Below, piece by piece: positions 25,232 to 35,867 of a DNA stretch of 64,000 nucleotides. The DNA lies in assembly GCA_025266875.1 (NCBI GenBank), contig JALLLT010000032.1:453938-517937 (forward strand), written 5' to 3'. How positions within the stretch are numbered: position 1 is the stretch's first letter; every line of letters begins with the position of its first letter. The translations under genes were made by a program, and so were the position numbers. This DNA comes from Fennellomyces sp. T-0311. Its lineage: Eukaryota > Mucoromycota > Mucoromycetes > Mucorales > Lichtheimiaceae. The notes below the pieces were generated by a model. That model was not told the origin of the DNA and ran no database searches. It worked only from the letters and a program-made list of their open reading frames with translations.

Positions 25232-27957
25232 ATGAATAATCCAGGCGAAAGAGACCCCCTTCTAACAAATCAAAATGGCTACGGCAATGATGCTTATAGA
25301 CGGCGTTCCTCTACTAACAGTGAATTACTACGACATCGAAGGAATCGAGATCGAGATCCCCACTTCCGCATTGATCAACTGACTTTCCTGGAAAAAGTAC
25401 TGGCTATTGTGTGCGCGACACTACTCATTCTCGTCTGTATATTCGTCGGCTTATATGCAGATAGCTTAAGCGACGACGGTGACGATATATCACCGTCGCC
25501 AAGTCCGACTGACGTGCCAAGCAATGTAAGCAGTAGTAGGATTCTACTGACAGTATACTGAACGCTCTATCTTTGCAGCCAGTGTGTCTTTCAGCGCCAT
25601 GTGTATTAACAGCAGGCGAAATTTTAAAGGTAAAGAGCAAGTGCGGATCAGCGAATTGATCGGTGTGCTGACGGGTCTACATTAGGATATTGATACCACG
25701 GTGGATCCCTGTGAGGATTTTTTCGAATATTCGTGTAAGTCATTGTCGCCTATTCCCTATGTTCAACCGTGACGGAACTAATCACTTGATCAGGCGGCAA
25801 CTGGTTAAAGACGCACAATATTCCTGAAGGCAAATCCATAACGGGAAAATCATACATGTTGGCTACTCGGAACAAAGAGGTGTTGTACAAAATGCTCATG
25901 CGAGACTTCGACTCGATTCATCAGCAATTTCTGGACCACAGCCTCTTGGATTCGGACAAGGATCTCGATCGTCAGAACTTTAACAAAGTCAAGTCGCTAT
26001 TTGAAGCTTGCATGGATGAAGCAGCTATCGATTCGGTCGGCATAGAGCCTTTACTGCCATTACTGCGCAATATTCACAACTTATATCCAGGAACACATGA
26101 CATCGCTGGCACGAATGAAGGCAACCGAGAGCAATTGACGCGTACGCTTGCATACCTCTCCAAAAGTGGCATCGATCCTCTGTTTCATCTTGCTATCAAT
26201 CCAGAACCCAAAAATCCTGATACAATTGCTATCCAGATTTTCCAATCTGGCCTGACCCTGCCATCCAAAGAGTACTATACCCAACCAGAGATGATTCAGA
26301 CCTTATACGATGCTATTGAAGAAACGCTGGATCTCGTTCTTTCCAAACTATCCGAACTATCCGAACTTGGTTGGACGAAGGATATCGCTAAGTCTACAGC
26401 TCAGCTCATTATCGAGTTCGAAAAGAAGCTTGCCCACATCAATGATCCTCCCGAGTATTTTAAAAATACAGACAACTTATACCACCCTACAACGATCTCG
26501 GACCTCGCAGAGCTTTCGCCTAATGTGGATTGGACACTTTTGCAAACCCTACTGCTACCGAAAGCAGCACCGTTCCAGGACGTCATGATCCTGACATCTC
26601 CTAGATATATTCAAGAGCTTTCGACTCTGGTGCTTGACAATTCAACACGACATACTATCCGATCATATCTGCTATGGAGAATCATCGACGAATACGCGCC
26701 AGCATTGGACGAGGAAATACGAGAGCCACTGAAGAGGCTGACAGATAAATTAAGCGGTACCGGTCCCAAAACGGAAATACCTCGCTGGGAGGTTTGCTTG
26801 GACCAAGTCGACGATGCCTTGGGATTTATGGTTGGCCGTTATTTTGTTTTGCAGACATTTAACGAAAGGACAAAGGCACATGCTGACGAGTTTGTGGAAT
26901 CGATCAAAGACAGCTTTATTAACCGATTGTCAGAATTGACATGGATCGACAATACAACTCATCAGGGTGCGATGGCAAAAGTGGAGTTGCTGATGAGCAA
27001 AATTGGCTATCCAACAAGGCAACCGAATGTCATGTCTCCAGCTTCATTGTCGGATTATTACTCGGATTTGGCGATTGACAGCGGTGATTATTTTGGCAAT
27101 TATATGCGCAGTCGGCAATGGCTGGCACTGAAGGATTGGCAACAACTAGGGAAGCCATCAGACAAATACAAGTGGCAGATGGTAAGCACTGTCTTTGTAT
27201 TGGTTGTGAAGTCTCTCTATTAACTTTGATTATTCTGCTTAGACCCCTCAAGTTGTAAATGCATATAGTACGTTTTATAATGAGATAGTCTTCCCTGCCG
27301 GTATCATGCAACCTCCATACTTTAGTGGCGACTTCCCCGACTATCTAAATTACGGCGGTATCGGTGCTGTTGTGGGCCATGAGCTAACCCATCAGTTTGA
27401 CAATGACGGTAGGCATTATGACGGGAAAGGACAACTGCGAGAATGGTGGACAAAAGAGACTTTGGAAGCGTTCGAAGAAAAGACAAAGTGCTTTGTGAAT
27501 CAGTATGGAAACTTTACGATGGAAGACCCTGATGGAAATAAGATCCACGTGAATGGTCAGCTGACTCTGGGTGAAAATGTGGCGGACAATGGCGGTATTC
27601 GGCAATCATATATCGCTTGGAAGAAGCGTTACGAACAGGATAAAAGCGGCAAGAGTAATATGATGTTGCCTGGATTGGATAACATCACTCCTGAGCAACT
27701 CTTCTTTATCAACTATGGCCGTATTTGGTGTGGCAAGGCAACCAAGGCGCAGGATAAGCAAAGCGTATGCATCACTGCATTATAATCCACATGGTTAGAT
27801 CTGACTTTCTTCCTCGTACTAGATCTTGACTGACGAACACTCTCCTCCCAAGTGGCGAGTGATGGGTGCTTTGCAAAACTCGAAATACTTTTCAGAGGTG
27901 TTCAAGTGTCCATCTGGCAGTCCAATGAACCCCGAGAAGAAGTGTGAGATTTGGTAG
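25232..27957 (+). CDS. M13 (neprilysin/ECE-like) zinc metallopeptidase, type II membrane protein
   Basis: Six exons (25232-25525, 25579-25629, 25686-25734, 25794-27181, 27243-27764, 27823-27957) join to 812 aa with all phases consistent. A cytosolic leader of about 55 residues precedes one membrane anchor ([20 protein letters not shown], about residues 56-76) and a Ser/Pro-rich stalk. The ectodomain begins with [15 protein letters not shown], an M13 landmark. Catalytic features: the zinc motif HELTH from about His640, the third ligand in GENVADNGG (about Glu705), the substrate-binding [15 protein letters not shown], and the near-terminal KKCEIW that fits the family's C-x-x-W end. It cleaves peptides outside the cell or in the secretory lumen. 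Six exons including very short exons 2 and 3 are typical of fungal genes of this kind. A divergent reductase lies upstream. Confidence 0.93.
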
Positions 27958-28386
27958 AAATGTTTGATTTTTCAATATTGAATTAGCAAATTTGTGTTTC
28001 GGCTACTTTCGGCCACTTTTCATCGTGTAACCTTCCGTATTTGCGACGTAGCCAAGATCAACAAAAAGGCTGAGTAGCGAAAATAAGTGTGGCGAAGTAA
28101 ACAATATGATGATGCATCTTGGCAAAAATGTGTTTGTTCTCTAAGACCAGTTCGGTCAATTTTTCTATACATGGTATTTTTGGCGCTGACAGCATGATCA
28201 ACAAGGAACATAATATAAAAGGAAGACGTTTAGAAAATGATGATCTGAATATTATCAGCACCTTTAAAATGGTATATCTTAACAAGTCTCTGATCTATAT
28301 TCAGAACACTTAAGTTTTATACAATATTAGACAGATCAAAGTGCAACACGTATACTGGGCGAAAATGCCACTGAATCCGTCCCTCT
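27958..28386 (+). other. Candidate original 5' region of VC0807 paralogue D
   Basis: Upstream of the solo LTR. A TATA-like ATATAAAAGG lies at about 28212-28222. From 28332 the sequence is open in the same frame as paralogue D, right up to the LTR target site. A possible acceptor (CAATATTAG) ends at about 28331, and a possible donor directly follows an ATG at about 28268-28270. This looks like the beginning of gene D before the LTR landed; it is an inference from frame continuity. Confidence 0.4.
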
Positions 28387-28692
28387 TGTGATGTAGAAGG
28401 ATCAATTGGTAACAATAAAGAGTCGCTGAGACCGTAAAATAAATCTCTGTTCTGATTGTCTTTTCATATGCTAAACTAGTGCCTTATTTATACTGTTGAC
28501 TACGGCACATCTTTGACTGTCCTTCTAGCATCTTCTAGTTATTGAAGGTACATTTGTCATCTAGTGATCTTTCACTGAGTGTCGCTCTTCACTCTGATTG
28601 TTTCACTTTCATATTTTATCCGATTCTTCTTTTATCCGAACTTATGTTTATCCGAATTCATCTTTATGCGAATTATCATGTCAGCCACGACA
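28387..28692 (+). repeat. Solo LTR (family TGTGATG...GACA), supplies gene D start codon
   Basis: A 306-bp unit beginning TGTGATGTAG and ending CACGACA, flanked by perfect 5-bp duplications CCTCT (28382-28386 and 28693-28697). A second copy lies at 30934-31240. No internal retroelement sequence accompanies it, so it is a solo LTR. A TTATTTATACTG stretch may be its TATA region. Its last 15-27 bases carry in-frame ATGs (28666 and 28678) that run into the downstream gene. Confidence 0.9.
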
Positions 28693-29514
28693 CCTCTTAC
28701 TGAGTTCAACGACTATCATCTTGAAGATGACAAGGAAAAAATGGCCACCATGCATCATAACAAGTTTCGAATGTACCGAAACCTTGCTGCGATTATCTTT
28801 ATCGATATCGGCTTGCCAATCGCAGTCTATTATATTTGCCGTACATTCACCACCCAGTTAATTGCGTTGATTGTTTCCGGTATGCCTCCGCTCCTCCGTA
28901 TCATCTACATTTTGTTCAAGTACAGACGCTTTGACTTTTTGAACGGCATCTTTGTACTCGCCTTTGGTTTATCAGCTGCTCTGTCCGTCATCAACGGTGA
29001 TGTGCGTGCGGCTCTGCTGCGCGATGCTATTGTCACTGGCGTCGTTGGCCTGAGCTTTCTTGCTACTTTGATTCCCATACGAGTACAAAGTTTCACTTTG
29101 TATCCCATGACCCATTCCGTTGGTCGACGCTTTTTGGAAGCTCTGCCACCACAGATATGGACGGATGCTGATGGTGTAAAGCACGAAATGGCCAAGGGCG
29201 ATTGGATGTGGAAATATATGCGCGTTTACCGTGTCCAGGCCTACGTCTTTACTGCGCTCTGGGGTTTCTTCTTACTGGTTGATTTTGGCATACGAGTCGC
29301 TCTGATTTATACTGGTGTCTCTGCAGATAATGTAGTCTTGTCCGGGACTATTATGATTGCCTCGATCTCGGCATTGCTGGGTACAGCCAGTGCAATTGTG
29401 TCGATTCGTCTGCGAAGACGAACCATTGCGGAATCCGAAGAATGGTTAAAAACACATGATTATCCTCAAGATGCCAAGGCTTCCGACTATGGCGAAGGGA
29501 ATTCAACTTTGTAA
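28678..29514 (+). CDS. VC0807-like polytopic membrane protein, paralogue D (LTR-supplied start)
   Basis: A single exon of 278 aa from ATG 28678, or 282 aa from ATG 28666. Membrane spans follow the paralogue plan: LAAIIFIDIGLPIAVYYICR, LIALIVSGMPPLLRIIYIL, FVLAFGLSAALSVI, then GDVRAALLRDAIV, the loop WTDADGVKHE, and two more spans. It lacks the intron that A, B and C all have at the GDERAAL site, and it lacks the RYLPG leader. It is also the most diverged paralogue. The first five codons lie inside the solo LTR at 28387-28692; before insertion the gene probably began further left. The product may still be made from LTR-driven transcripts, because the membrane core is intact. Function unknown. 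Confidence 0.75.
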   Translation: MSATTPLTEFNDYHLEDDKEKMATMHHNKFRMYRNLAAIIFIDIGLPIAVYYICRTFTTQLIALIVSGMPPLLRIIYILFKYRRFDFLNGIFVLAFGLSAALSVINGDVRAALLRDAIVTGVVGLSFLATLIPIRVQSFTLYPMTHSVGRRFLEALPPQIWTDADGVKHEMAKGDWMWKYMRVYRVQAYVFTALWGFFLLVDFGIRVALIYTGVSADNVVLSGTIMIASISALLGTASAIVSIRLRRRTIAESEEWLKTHDYPQDAKASDYGEGNSTL

Positions 29515-30933
29515 CAACCTTGCAAAGGAATGTCCGTGTACTATTGTAACATAACTATGTCTGTTCCGCCTTTCTAATAGAAATGCGTCTCCATTTTTCT
29601 TGTTGCGACTATATTACTTTGATAGCGCTTTTGGTCAAAAATAACTCAACAGTAACTCTGCAACTCTTTGGATGTGTAGATGAGTTTTCTATTTCTCTTC
29701 TGTCAATGATCACCATAGAAATAGCCATTAAAGTTACACATTATAAACTCATTAGCACCCACAGCAATGCTATTACTTCTCATATAACTTGCCATATAAT
29801 TGAGGTACAGATATCGGCGCATACCTTCCATCAAAGAAAATGAACCCGAAATATATGTATTCTTTTTAGTAGTAGTCATATTTTATTTGATGACTCGGGA
29901 CCTCAAATAGTGCTTATATTACTTGCATAATGTAGCACATCAAGATATATAGACGCGTTGTGTTGAGAGAAATAATATAGGTAACCAGGATAGAATTTGT
30001 TGATGTGGTATCGCTTAACGAGAAAGGCCTTCGAAATGACGAGACCAAAATAGGATAATATTTTATTGAGGAAACTGCTCTCTATTTATACTGATGATGA
30101 GTTCGGGACGAAGAAGGCGAATGCTTTGTCTAATAAGCCTATGATCCATGTTATTGCCGACTTTCATATGATCTTGCCTTATAGATGAAGGAGCCGAAGA
30201 ACATATGGAACCAAGTTAAAGGAGTTGCCTTACGATCGGTAAACCCGAATCAAGGTTGCACATAAGAGCAAATAAGGCAACCGATAACTGTACGGTTGTT
30301 GATGTCGTAATGACAGCGGATATAGCATAAGAAGGAAAAGCATGTATCCATGGATGATAGTGTATGTCGGGAATACGACAGTTAAGAATCTGAATAATTA
30401 TCTATCTTTTAGTATGGATGAACTCTCTCTTTAATATCTTTTGCTGGAGATTCTAATATCTGTTCCTGAATAAATGATACTTGGCCGAGGACATATCGGG
30501 TTGCGTGTTCATCTTACGTTTTACCGCCGATGGTAGATATCGACTCCGTGTACCCTGTGATAGGTGCTTCTTCTGTAGAACATCATTCAGCTTCCCTAAA
30601 ACTGGTGTAAGGTAATACCGTTTGGATCTTAGTCATCATTACTCTTCCAGAGTGTTCATCTGATGGAATGTGCTGGAATGGATGTTTGCCCAATTCTCCA
30701 TTATGTGCATACATGTGATGATTCACCACAAGAGGTATCATAAACGACTTGTCCAAAAAGAGAAACGCAAAGAAGCCTGCCAGAATGGTTACTGTCATAG
30801 CCATTTCTGGCAGACTTCTTTGGTTTCCCCTTTTTTGGGGTGAACTATCTTGTTGCGCAGTAATTAGCTGTTGCACAGATTGCTGCAGTGTGTCACAGTT
30901 CCTCTTTGTACTCTCTTTTGTTATTATTATTAT
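29515..30933. other. 1.4-kb gap, nothing firm
   Basis: AT-rich. A minus-strand frame at 30583-30876 contains one hydrophobic segment but no family signature. Direct and inverted short repeats suggest old transposon debris that I could not classify. Confidence 0.4.
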
Positions 30934-31240
30934 TGTGATGTAGAAGGATCAATCAGTAACAATAAAGAGTCGCTGAGACCATAAAATAAATATTTGTTCT
31001 GGTTGTCTTTTTGTATGCTAAACTAGTGCCTTATTTATACTGTTGACTATGGCTTATCTTTGACTGTCCTTCTAGCATCTTCTAGCTATTGAAGGTACAT
31101 TTGCCATCTAGTGATCTTTCACTGAGTGTCGCTCTTCACTCCGATTCTTTCACTTTCATATTTTTATCTGATTCTTCTTTTATCCGAGCTTATGTTTATC
31201 CAAATTCACCTTTATGTAAATTATTATGTCGGCCATGACA
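30934..31240 (+). repeat. Solo LTR, same family as 28387-28692
   Basis: 307 bp from TGTGATGTAG to CATGACA, flanked by perfect ATTAT duplications (30929-30933 and 31241-31245). It is about 90 percent like the other copy by eye, with the same orientation. No internal element sequence. Confidence 0.9.
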
Positions 31241-32017
31241 ATTATCATCACATTTATTATTGTTGGTGCGGGGTTAAAGCTTATAGTAAAAATCAAGGGT
31301 GACTGAAGCATACTGAACCAAACTCTTATAGCGATCTGCACAAGTATTCCCTAGCGATTAATTACTGCACTAGTTTCCTAATATGACCTTCAAATTGTAC
31401 AACGTTGTGTGCTTTAAAAAGCAAAACTTGATCAGATGAATAAACAACAAAGCTTTTCTTCCCAGAGGAGGATAGAAGAAAGCTCTGCCATGAGTGTGCT
31501 TTTAATTGTTGTAAATTCTAGTGTATTCATAGTGATTGGTTTTATTAGTGATTTGTAATTGTTCCAGTGCACTGCTGAGAGGTACTTTCTTTTCTTTTCT
31601 AATTGTATCCTCGCACTTCAAGTGTGATTCGATTCCATTCCAATACTGCACTTGCATATTGGCTTCTTCCAGATAATTATATAGGTAGATTTTTGCTTTT
31701 GCGAAGTATTATATTTTGTTCTTTGCTCACATGGCAGGGCTTCTCTATACAGGTCCTGCTGCTGTTACTTTACTGGATCTGACACTACATTATCCACATC
31801 ATATACAGCAATCTGCAGTAGTATTTTACTAGCAGGAGAAAATATATAAATATCCTCATGGACAAAAGTAATAAACGTCATCTATCTACTTCTCTCTCAA
31901 ACCTCTTTTCTGTTATTGGCCACGGATCTATCTGCTAAAAAGTGACACGACAAGACCAAAAAGTGCGCTATACACTGGAGACACTAAAATACACTTCGTT
32001 ACAAAGCTGATCCACAA
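31241..32017. other. Intergenic, nothing recognised
   Basis: No gene or repeat with clear ends is seen between the solo LTR and the tRNA gene. Confidence 0.5.
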
Positions 32018-32092
32018 GGGGGTCGACCGGGATTTGAACCCGGGGCCTCTCCGACCCAAACGGAGAATGATCACCACTACACCATCGACCCC
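32018..32092 (-). tRNA. tRNA-Pro (anticodon UGG)
   Basis: On the minus strand the 7-bp acceptor stem GGGGTCG/CGACCCC closes. The A box reads TGGTGTAGTGGT, the anticodon arm CTCCG-TTTGGGT-CGGAG places TGG at positions 34-36, and the T arm is CGGGTTCAAATCCCG. The discriminator base is C, as is usual for eukaryotic proline tRNA. No intron. The gene looks intact. Confidence 0.93.
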
Positions 32093-32356
32093 AATGATAC
32101 TGAAACAGCATCAAAGAAGTATATCTAAAGAAGCGCATCTCATTGGAATTTTTTATAGTTTTTTTTTATAATTTTAAAAGGTTTTTTTTATAATTTTAAA
32201 AGGTTTTTTTTTTATTTTTTAAATATTTAGTGCTGCATTCGAGCTGTTTCTGCAGCTTTTTATTTAATGGTACTTATTGTAAAGCTATTAGAGTAGTAGT
32301 GAAAGTATTATTTATATAAGTATATTGTTATATTTATAGTATAATTATAGCTTATA
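32093..32356. repeat. AT-rich interval with short tandem repeats
   Basis: Two to three near-identical copies of a TTTTTATAATTTTAAAAGG unit lie at about 32157-32205, followed by poly-T. Otherwise nothing recognisable. Confidence 0.6.
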
Positions 32357-32528
32357 CAGTGGTCGCTTTATATAATGATATTTTATATAATGATAATTCG
32401 CTATAACGATACAATTCTCGATGTACCAATACGGTAATCACTGCCAAATCCCATTTTATATAACGATATTTTGATATAACGATAAAGTTTGGGCTGTACC
32501 ATCGTATCGTTATATAAAGTGGCCACTG
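32357..32528. mobile_element. 172-bp TA-flanked MITE (mariner/pogo-like ends)
   Basis: Begins CAGTGGTCGCTTTATATAA and ends with the near-complement TTATATAAAGTGGCCACTG, flanked by TA on both sides (32355-32356 and 32529-32530). The interior repeats ATATAACGAT-type motifs and can fold back. CAGTG ends with TA duplication are typical of the Tc1/mariner-pogo superfamily. No coding capacity. Confidence 0.75.
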
Positions 32529-32720
32529 TATATCATTTACTCTTAATTGCTTATTAACAATGAATTACTTTAATTTTCTAATTTATAGCCACATCTTTAT
32601 TTTGTCATGTATTTATTTTAATAATCTTGTTATCATGACTGATTAGATTATAGTAACATTATGTATTGTTGTTACTTTCTTTTTTTTTTACTTCATTAAT
32701 ATTGTGGTAAGAGAGAAATT
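32529..32720. other. Short intergenic spacer
   Basis: AT-rich spacer between the MITE and the Harbinger element; it ends with the ATT target duplication at 32718-32720. Confidence 0.5.
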
Positions 32721-32845
32721 GGATGACTTCCAAAACGTTTATACAGAATAAATAGATGGGGTTACACAAAGTGGAATAAAGTTTATTTGCTTCGTATTTC
32801 CAAGAAGACTTCCAAAACTCAGTTTATCCATGATAAACATACTTT

Positions 32846-34011
32846 TTAGTTTCCTCTATTTCTTTCTCTCCAAACATCATGAAATACAGTGCGTATCTGG
32901 CTGATACCAACCTCAGACACGCGGAAGTTGTGTAATCTGAACAATACATGCAAGATTCGTCTGCGATGATGCTTATCGGAGGTCAAAGGGAGCTTAACAC
33001 GCTGGAATGCACTTTCAATGGAATGCATTCCCCATTCTACTGCCTGCCTTTGACTTGTTATGGCACGGTACCATTGTACCTGGCTTAGGTCGTATTCTCG
33101 AGTGTTTTCTTTGGGCACACGGAGGATCTTAGCGCGGCCATCGTTGCTGCTGGCCCCAGGGAACGCTGAATCCGCAAGCAACCGAAAGCCATCAGGGGTT
33201 CTGTCTGGATTAGATAGCGTATCTTTCAGATCCATGGCAATATAAGCATCGTGTTGAGAACCAGGGTTATTTAGGCTAACGGTCCAACATTATTAGTGTA
33301 TTGATTTTGGTAAGAAACGTGGTACTCAACTAACCTGATCCAGCAGATGCGGCCATCCATTGTGAATACAATGACCTGTGATGCATAACATGCGGATTTC
33401 CAGCCGTTGTAGTATGCATTCTGGGATTTTCTGTCACCGGGCTCCTGGATCCTGAGATTCAAGCCGTCAATGCACCCAAAAACGCCTTGAAGTAGTGGCT
33501 CTCTAAGCTGCACCATGCTGGCAAATTGATGCATTTGTTGAGCGCTTGGCCATTTGATGCTCCAACGCGAGTCATTGACGGTGCTGAATAGTTCATCAAG
33601 AATCCTTATGCCCTTGTTGATGGCGCGACTAATGGTTGCAGATGTAACGCCAAAGTAGGACCCGATTATCTCTTGTTTTGTCGTCGTGTGGAACCACATC
33701 AAGGTTGCTGCCAACGCGGCCTGAGAGCTAAGTAGTTGTCGACGGCCAGTGGGACGCTGCGGAGGGTACCTGGGGTCAAAAACTTGATGCAAGGCATTGA
33801 ATGAATGTGGGTCGAAACCAAAGTGGCTAACATAGGCACCAAGATGCTGTTGTGACAGGATGCAGTATCCAGCGGATGCATAGGGTGGGAGGATGCTACT
33901 GCGTGGGGTTACAAATTGTATACGCTGTCTACCAACCCAGTCTTGGAGGACAGCAAGATATACTAATGCAAGGTATTGAAGTGTGAATGTGATTAAAGCA
34001 GATTGATCCAT
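32846..34011 (-). CDS. Harbinger DDE transposase
   Basis: Two exons (34011-33335 and 33275-32846; 59-nt intron, GT-AG) give 368 aa with no interruption. Conserved transposase elements: a helix-turn-helix-like segment with GVTSATISRAINKG; first catalytic Asp in GVFGCIDGLNLRI; second Asp in NNPGSQHDAYIA, formed across the splice; and the Glu in RQAVEWGMHSIESAF, followed by the LHNFRV motif of the DDE_Tnp_4/PIF family. The start ATG (MDQSALITF) at 34011 is the first ATG of the frame. It cuts and pastes the element, working with the Myb-like partner encoded to the right. Confidence 0.92.
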
Positions 34012-34609
34012 GATGGTACGTAGCAAAAAGAAAATGATCGTGATCTCTACTTTAAGTCGCTGGTTTTATAGGACTTCATATACTATTACCGAAAGCATAC
34101 ACCTAACAGTCCTCTAGTTGCTGCGCATAGATAATATTAGAAGAAGCAGACGGAAACGATGTAATTCCCAGTACACGAGCCATGCTGCGGAAGCCATTAC
34201 ATGATGAGTAAACGTTTCCGCAGCAAATATAAATCTTACTTTTCTTTATAAAGTAAGCATGATATGTATAGACCATATACATCTTCTTTTATTGAAGTAA
34301 TAATATATAACTGTACCGTATTGGATGGGTGCCCTTTAGCTTTGGATAGAGCTGCTTCAAGAAATAAATCGATGGTGTCCTTCGGATGAGTTACAAAAAA
34401 GGAAAAAGAAGTTCAACCGGTGTCGATGACTAAATAGGTAATTTACATCAGCTATCATCGCTCACTGCTACGGACGTTACACCATAGCAGCTACTTAGTG
34501 TGCTGCGGATCAAGAAGAATGAGTCGATATGAAAAATTATAAAAGGTACGTATTGCGCGAGATAAGTGCCATATTCAATTTTTTCTTCAACTACTTTTAC
34601 GTGATTATC
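34012..34609. promoter_or_regulatory. Shared divergent promoter inside the Harbinger element
   Basis: About 600 bp between the two divergent transposon genes; both promoters must lie here. AT-rich, with no site identified specifically. Confidence 0.4.
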
Positions 34610-35459
34610 ATGCCTCGCCAACCCAACTCCAAAACCTACCGTCCCGAAGAAGTCACCAAGTTACTGGATGCAGTCGAGCAGGTGCTTCCTCGCGGCATGG
34701 AAGAGTGGAATGATGTTTGCGCTCAATTCAACGATGGTTTGCTGTCAGGTCGACGTAGAACGGCAGACCAAGTAAGACAGAAATGGAACAACCTTCTGAC
34801 CGCTCGAGGCAACACTGGTACGTATTGGCGTTGTGAACTGAGCATCTTTGCATTATATTTACCAAACAACTTCCACATAGGCAACCCCACCAGAGGAGCC
34901 CAGCATCAACGCGCTCTCGCAATAAGAGGGCAGATCAATGTGCACGTTGCCAGCCAGGTCATTGACGATGGAGACCAGGGCGATGAGGACCAGAGCAGCA
35001 GCGACCAGGACGAGGACCAGGACCTTGGGCACGTTGATGATGATGTTGACAGCCAGTCAGCCGATGAAGAGCCAAGGACATCTGTCGTTGCAGAACCCCC
35101 TCGTCCTCGAGCACAGACGGTACCGGAGCAGAGACGCGCCCACCGTAGCCTCCTCCAGGATGCTATTGCTCCTCTGGCTGCCTTAGCCGACCGTATCACG
35201 GCAACACCGATACAGCAGCAGCAACAGCAGGATTTATCTGGCATTAGCCTTGGAGTATGTGTCATACCTGAGTGCATTCACGTTAAGTTTCGCATTAAAC
35301 GTCTTTTTTTTACAGATGATGTCGATCCATACGATGATGCAGGATGTCCACAGGATGGTGAGAGGCATGGACAGCACTCTCTGCATCCAGCTGGAGGAGA
35401 TCCGGAGCAGATTGGCCGGATTAGAGCGCAAGATGGAAGCCAAGGTCGGAAATCAATAA
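34610..35459 (+). CDS. Harbinger Myb/SANT-like DNA-binding protein
   Basis: Three exons (34610-34817, 34881-35254, 35316-35459) join in phase to 241 aa. The N-terminus is a SANT/Myb-type trihelix: YRPEEVTKLLDAVEQVLP, then EWNDVCAQFN, then RRTADQVRQKWNNLL, with the spaced tryptophans of such domains. A long acidic Asp/Glu/Gln region and a polyglutamine stretch follow (about residues 100-190). A C-terminal leucine-rich coiled coil (IQLEEIRSRLAGLERKMEAK) could mediate dimerisation or transposase contact. In Harbinger elements this second protein recruits transposase to the nucleus and to the ends. The last intron ends in a long T-run plus ACAG. Start chosen at MPRQPNSKTYRPEE. Confidence 0.85.
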
Positions 35460-35867
35460 ATGGCAAAAGTTTATTGAGGGGGGTCAGAGGGGGTCAATAG
35501 ACCGTTGGGTATATCCAAGTTTATCACGAATAAACACTAAGTAAAAAAAAGTTATCCCCGTCCCCCCAATGCTGTTTATCGAGGGGTGATTAAGGTTTAT
35601 CCATCGTCGAATTAGGAAATCCGTGTAACAATTCTCGTTTATTTTATTTTATCGCGCAGTGTATAAACGTTTTGGAAGTCATCCATTGATCAGCAAAATG
35701 ATAAGTTCTGTAAGAATCAAATATATCTTTATTATATTAATGGTTCTCTATTTATATTGCTCGAAATAAAACTCATAATTAAATAGCTGTGGTTAGGAGG
35801 ATGCTATATTATATAGCTAATACAGTAATGTTTCTAGACTTCTTGGAAAATCTAGTCATGCTAAAAG

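Larger units (their letters stand above)
32721..35684. mobile_element. PIF/Harbinger transposon, apparently complete
   Basis: 2,964 bp with 25-bp terminal inverted repeats that match perfectly (both begin GGATGACTTCCAAAACG) and an ATT target duplication on each side (32718-32720, 35685-35687). It carries the two standard Harbinger genes, divergently arranged: a DDE transposase (minus) and a Myb/SANT-like protein (plus). Subterminal GTTTAT-type motifs occur near both ends and may be protein-binding sites. Both frames are open, so the copy may be young or active. Confidence 0.9.

Noticed and set aside
29930..30480. Another solo LTR (begins TGTTGAGAG)
   Set aside because: No matching TG...CA end with a target duplication could be found.
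34906..35277. Cysteine-rich minus-strand protein
   Set aside because: Antisense shadow of the acidic, Gln-rich part of the Harbinger Myb-like gene.
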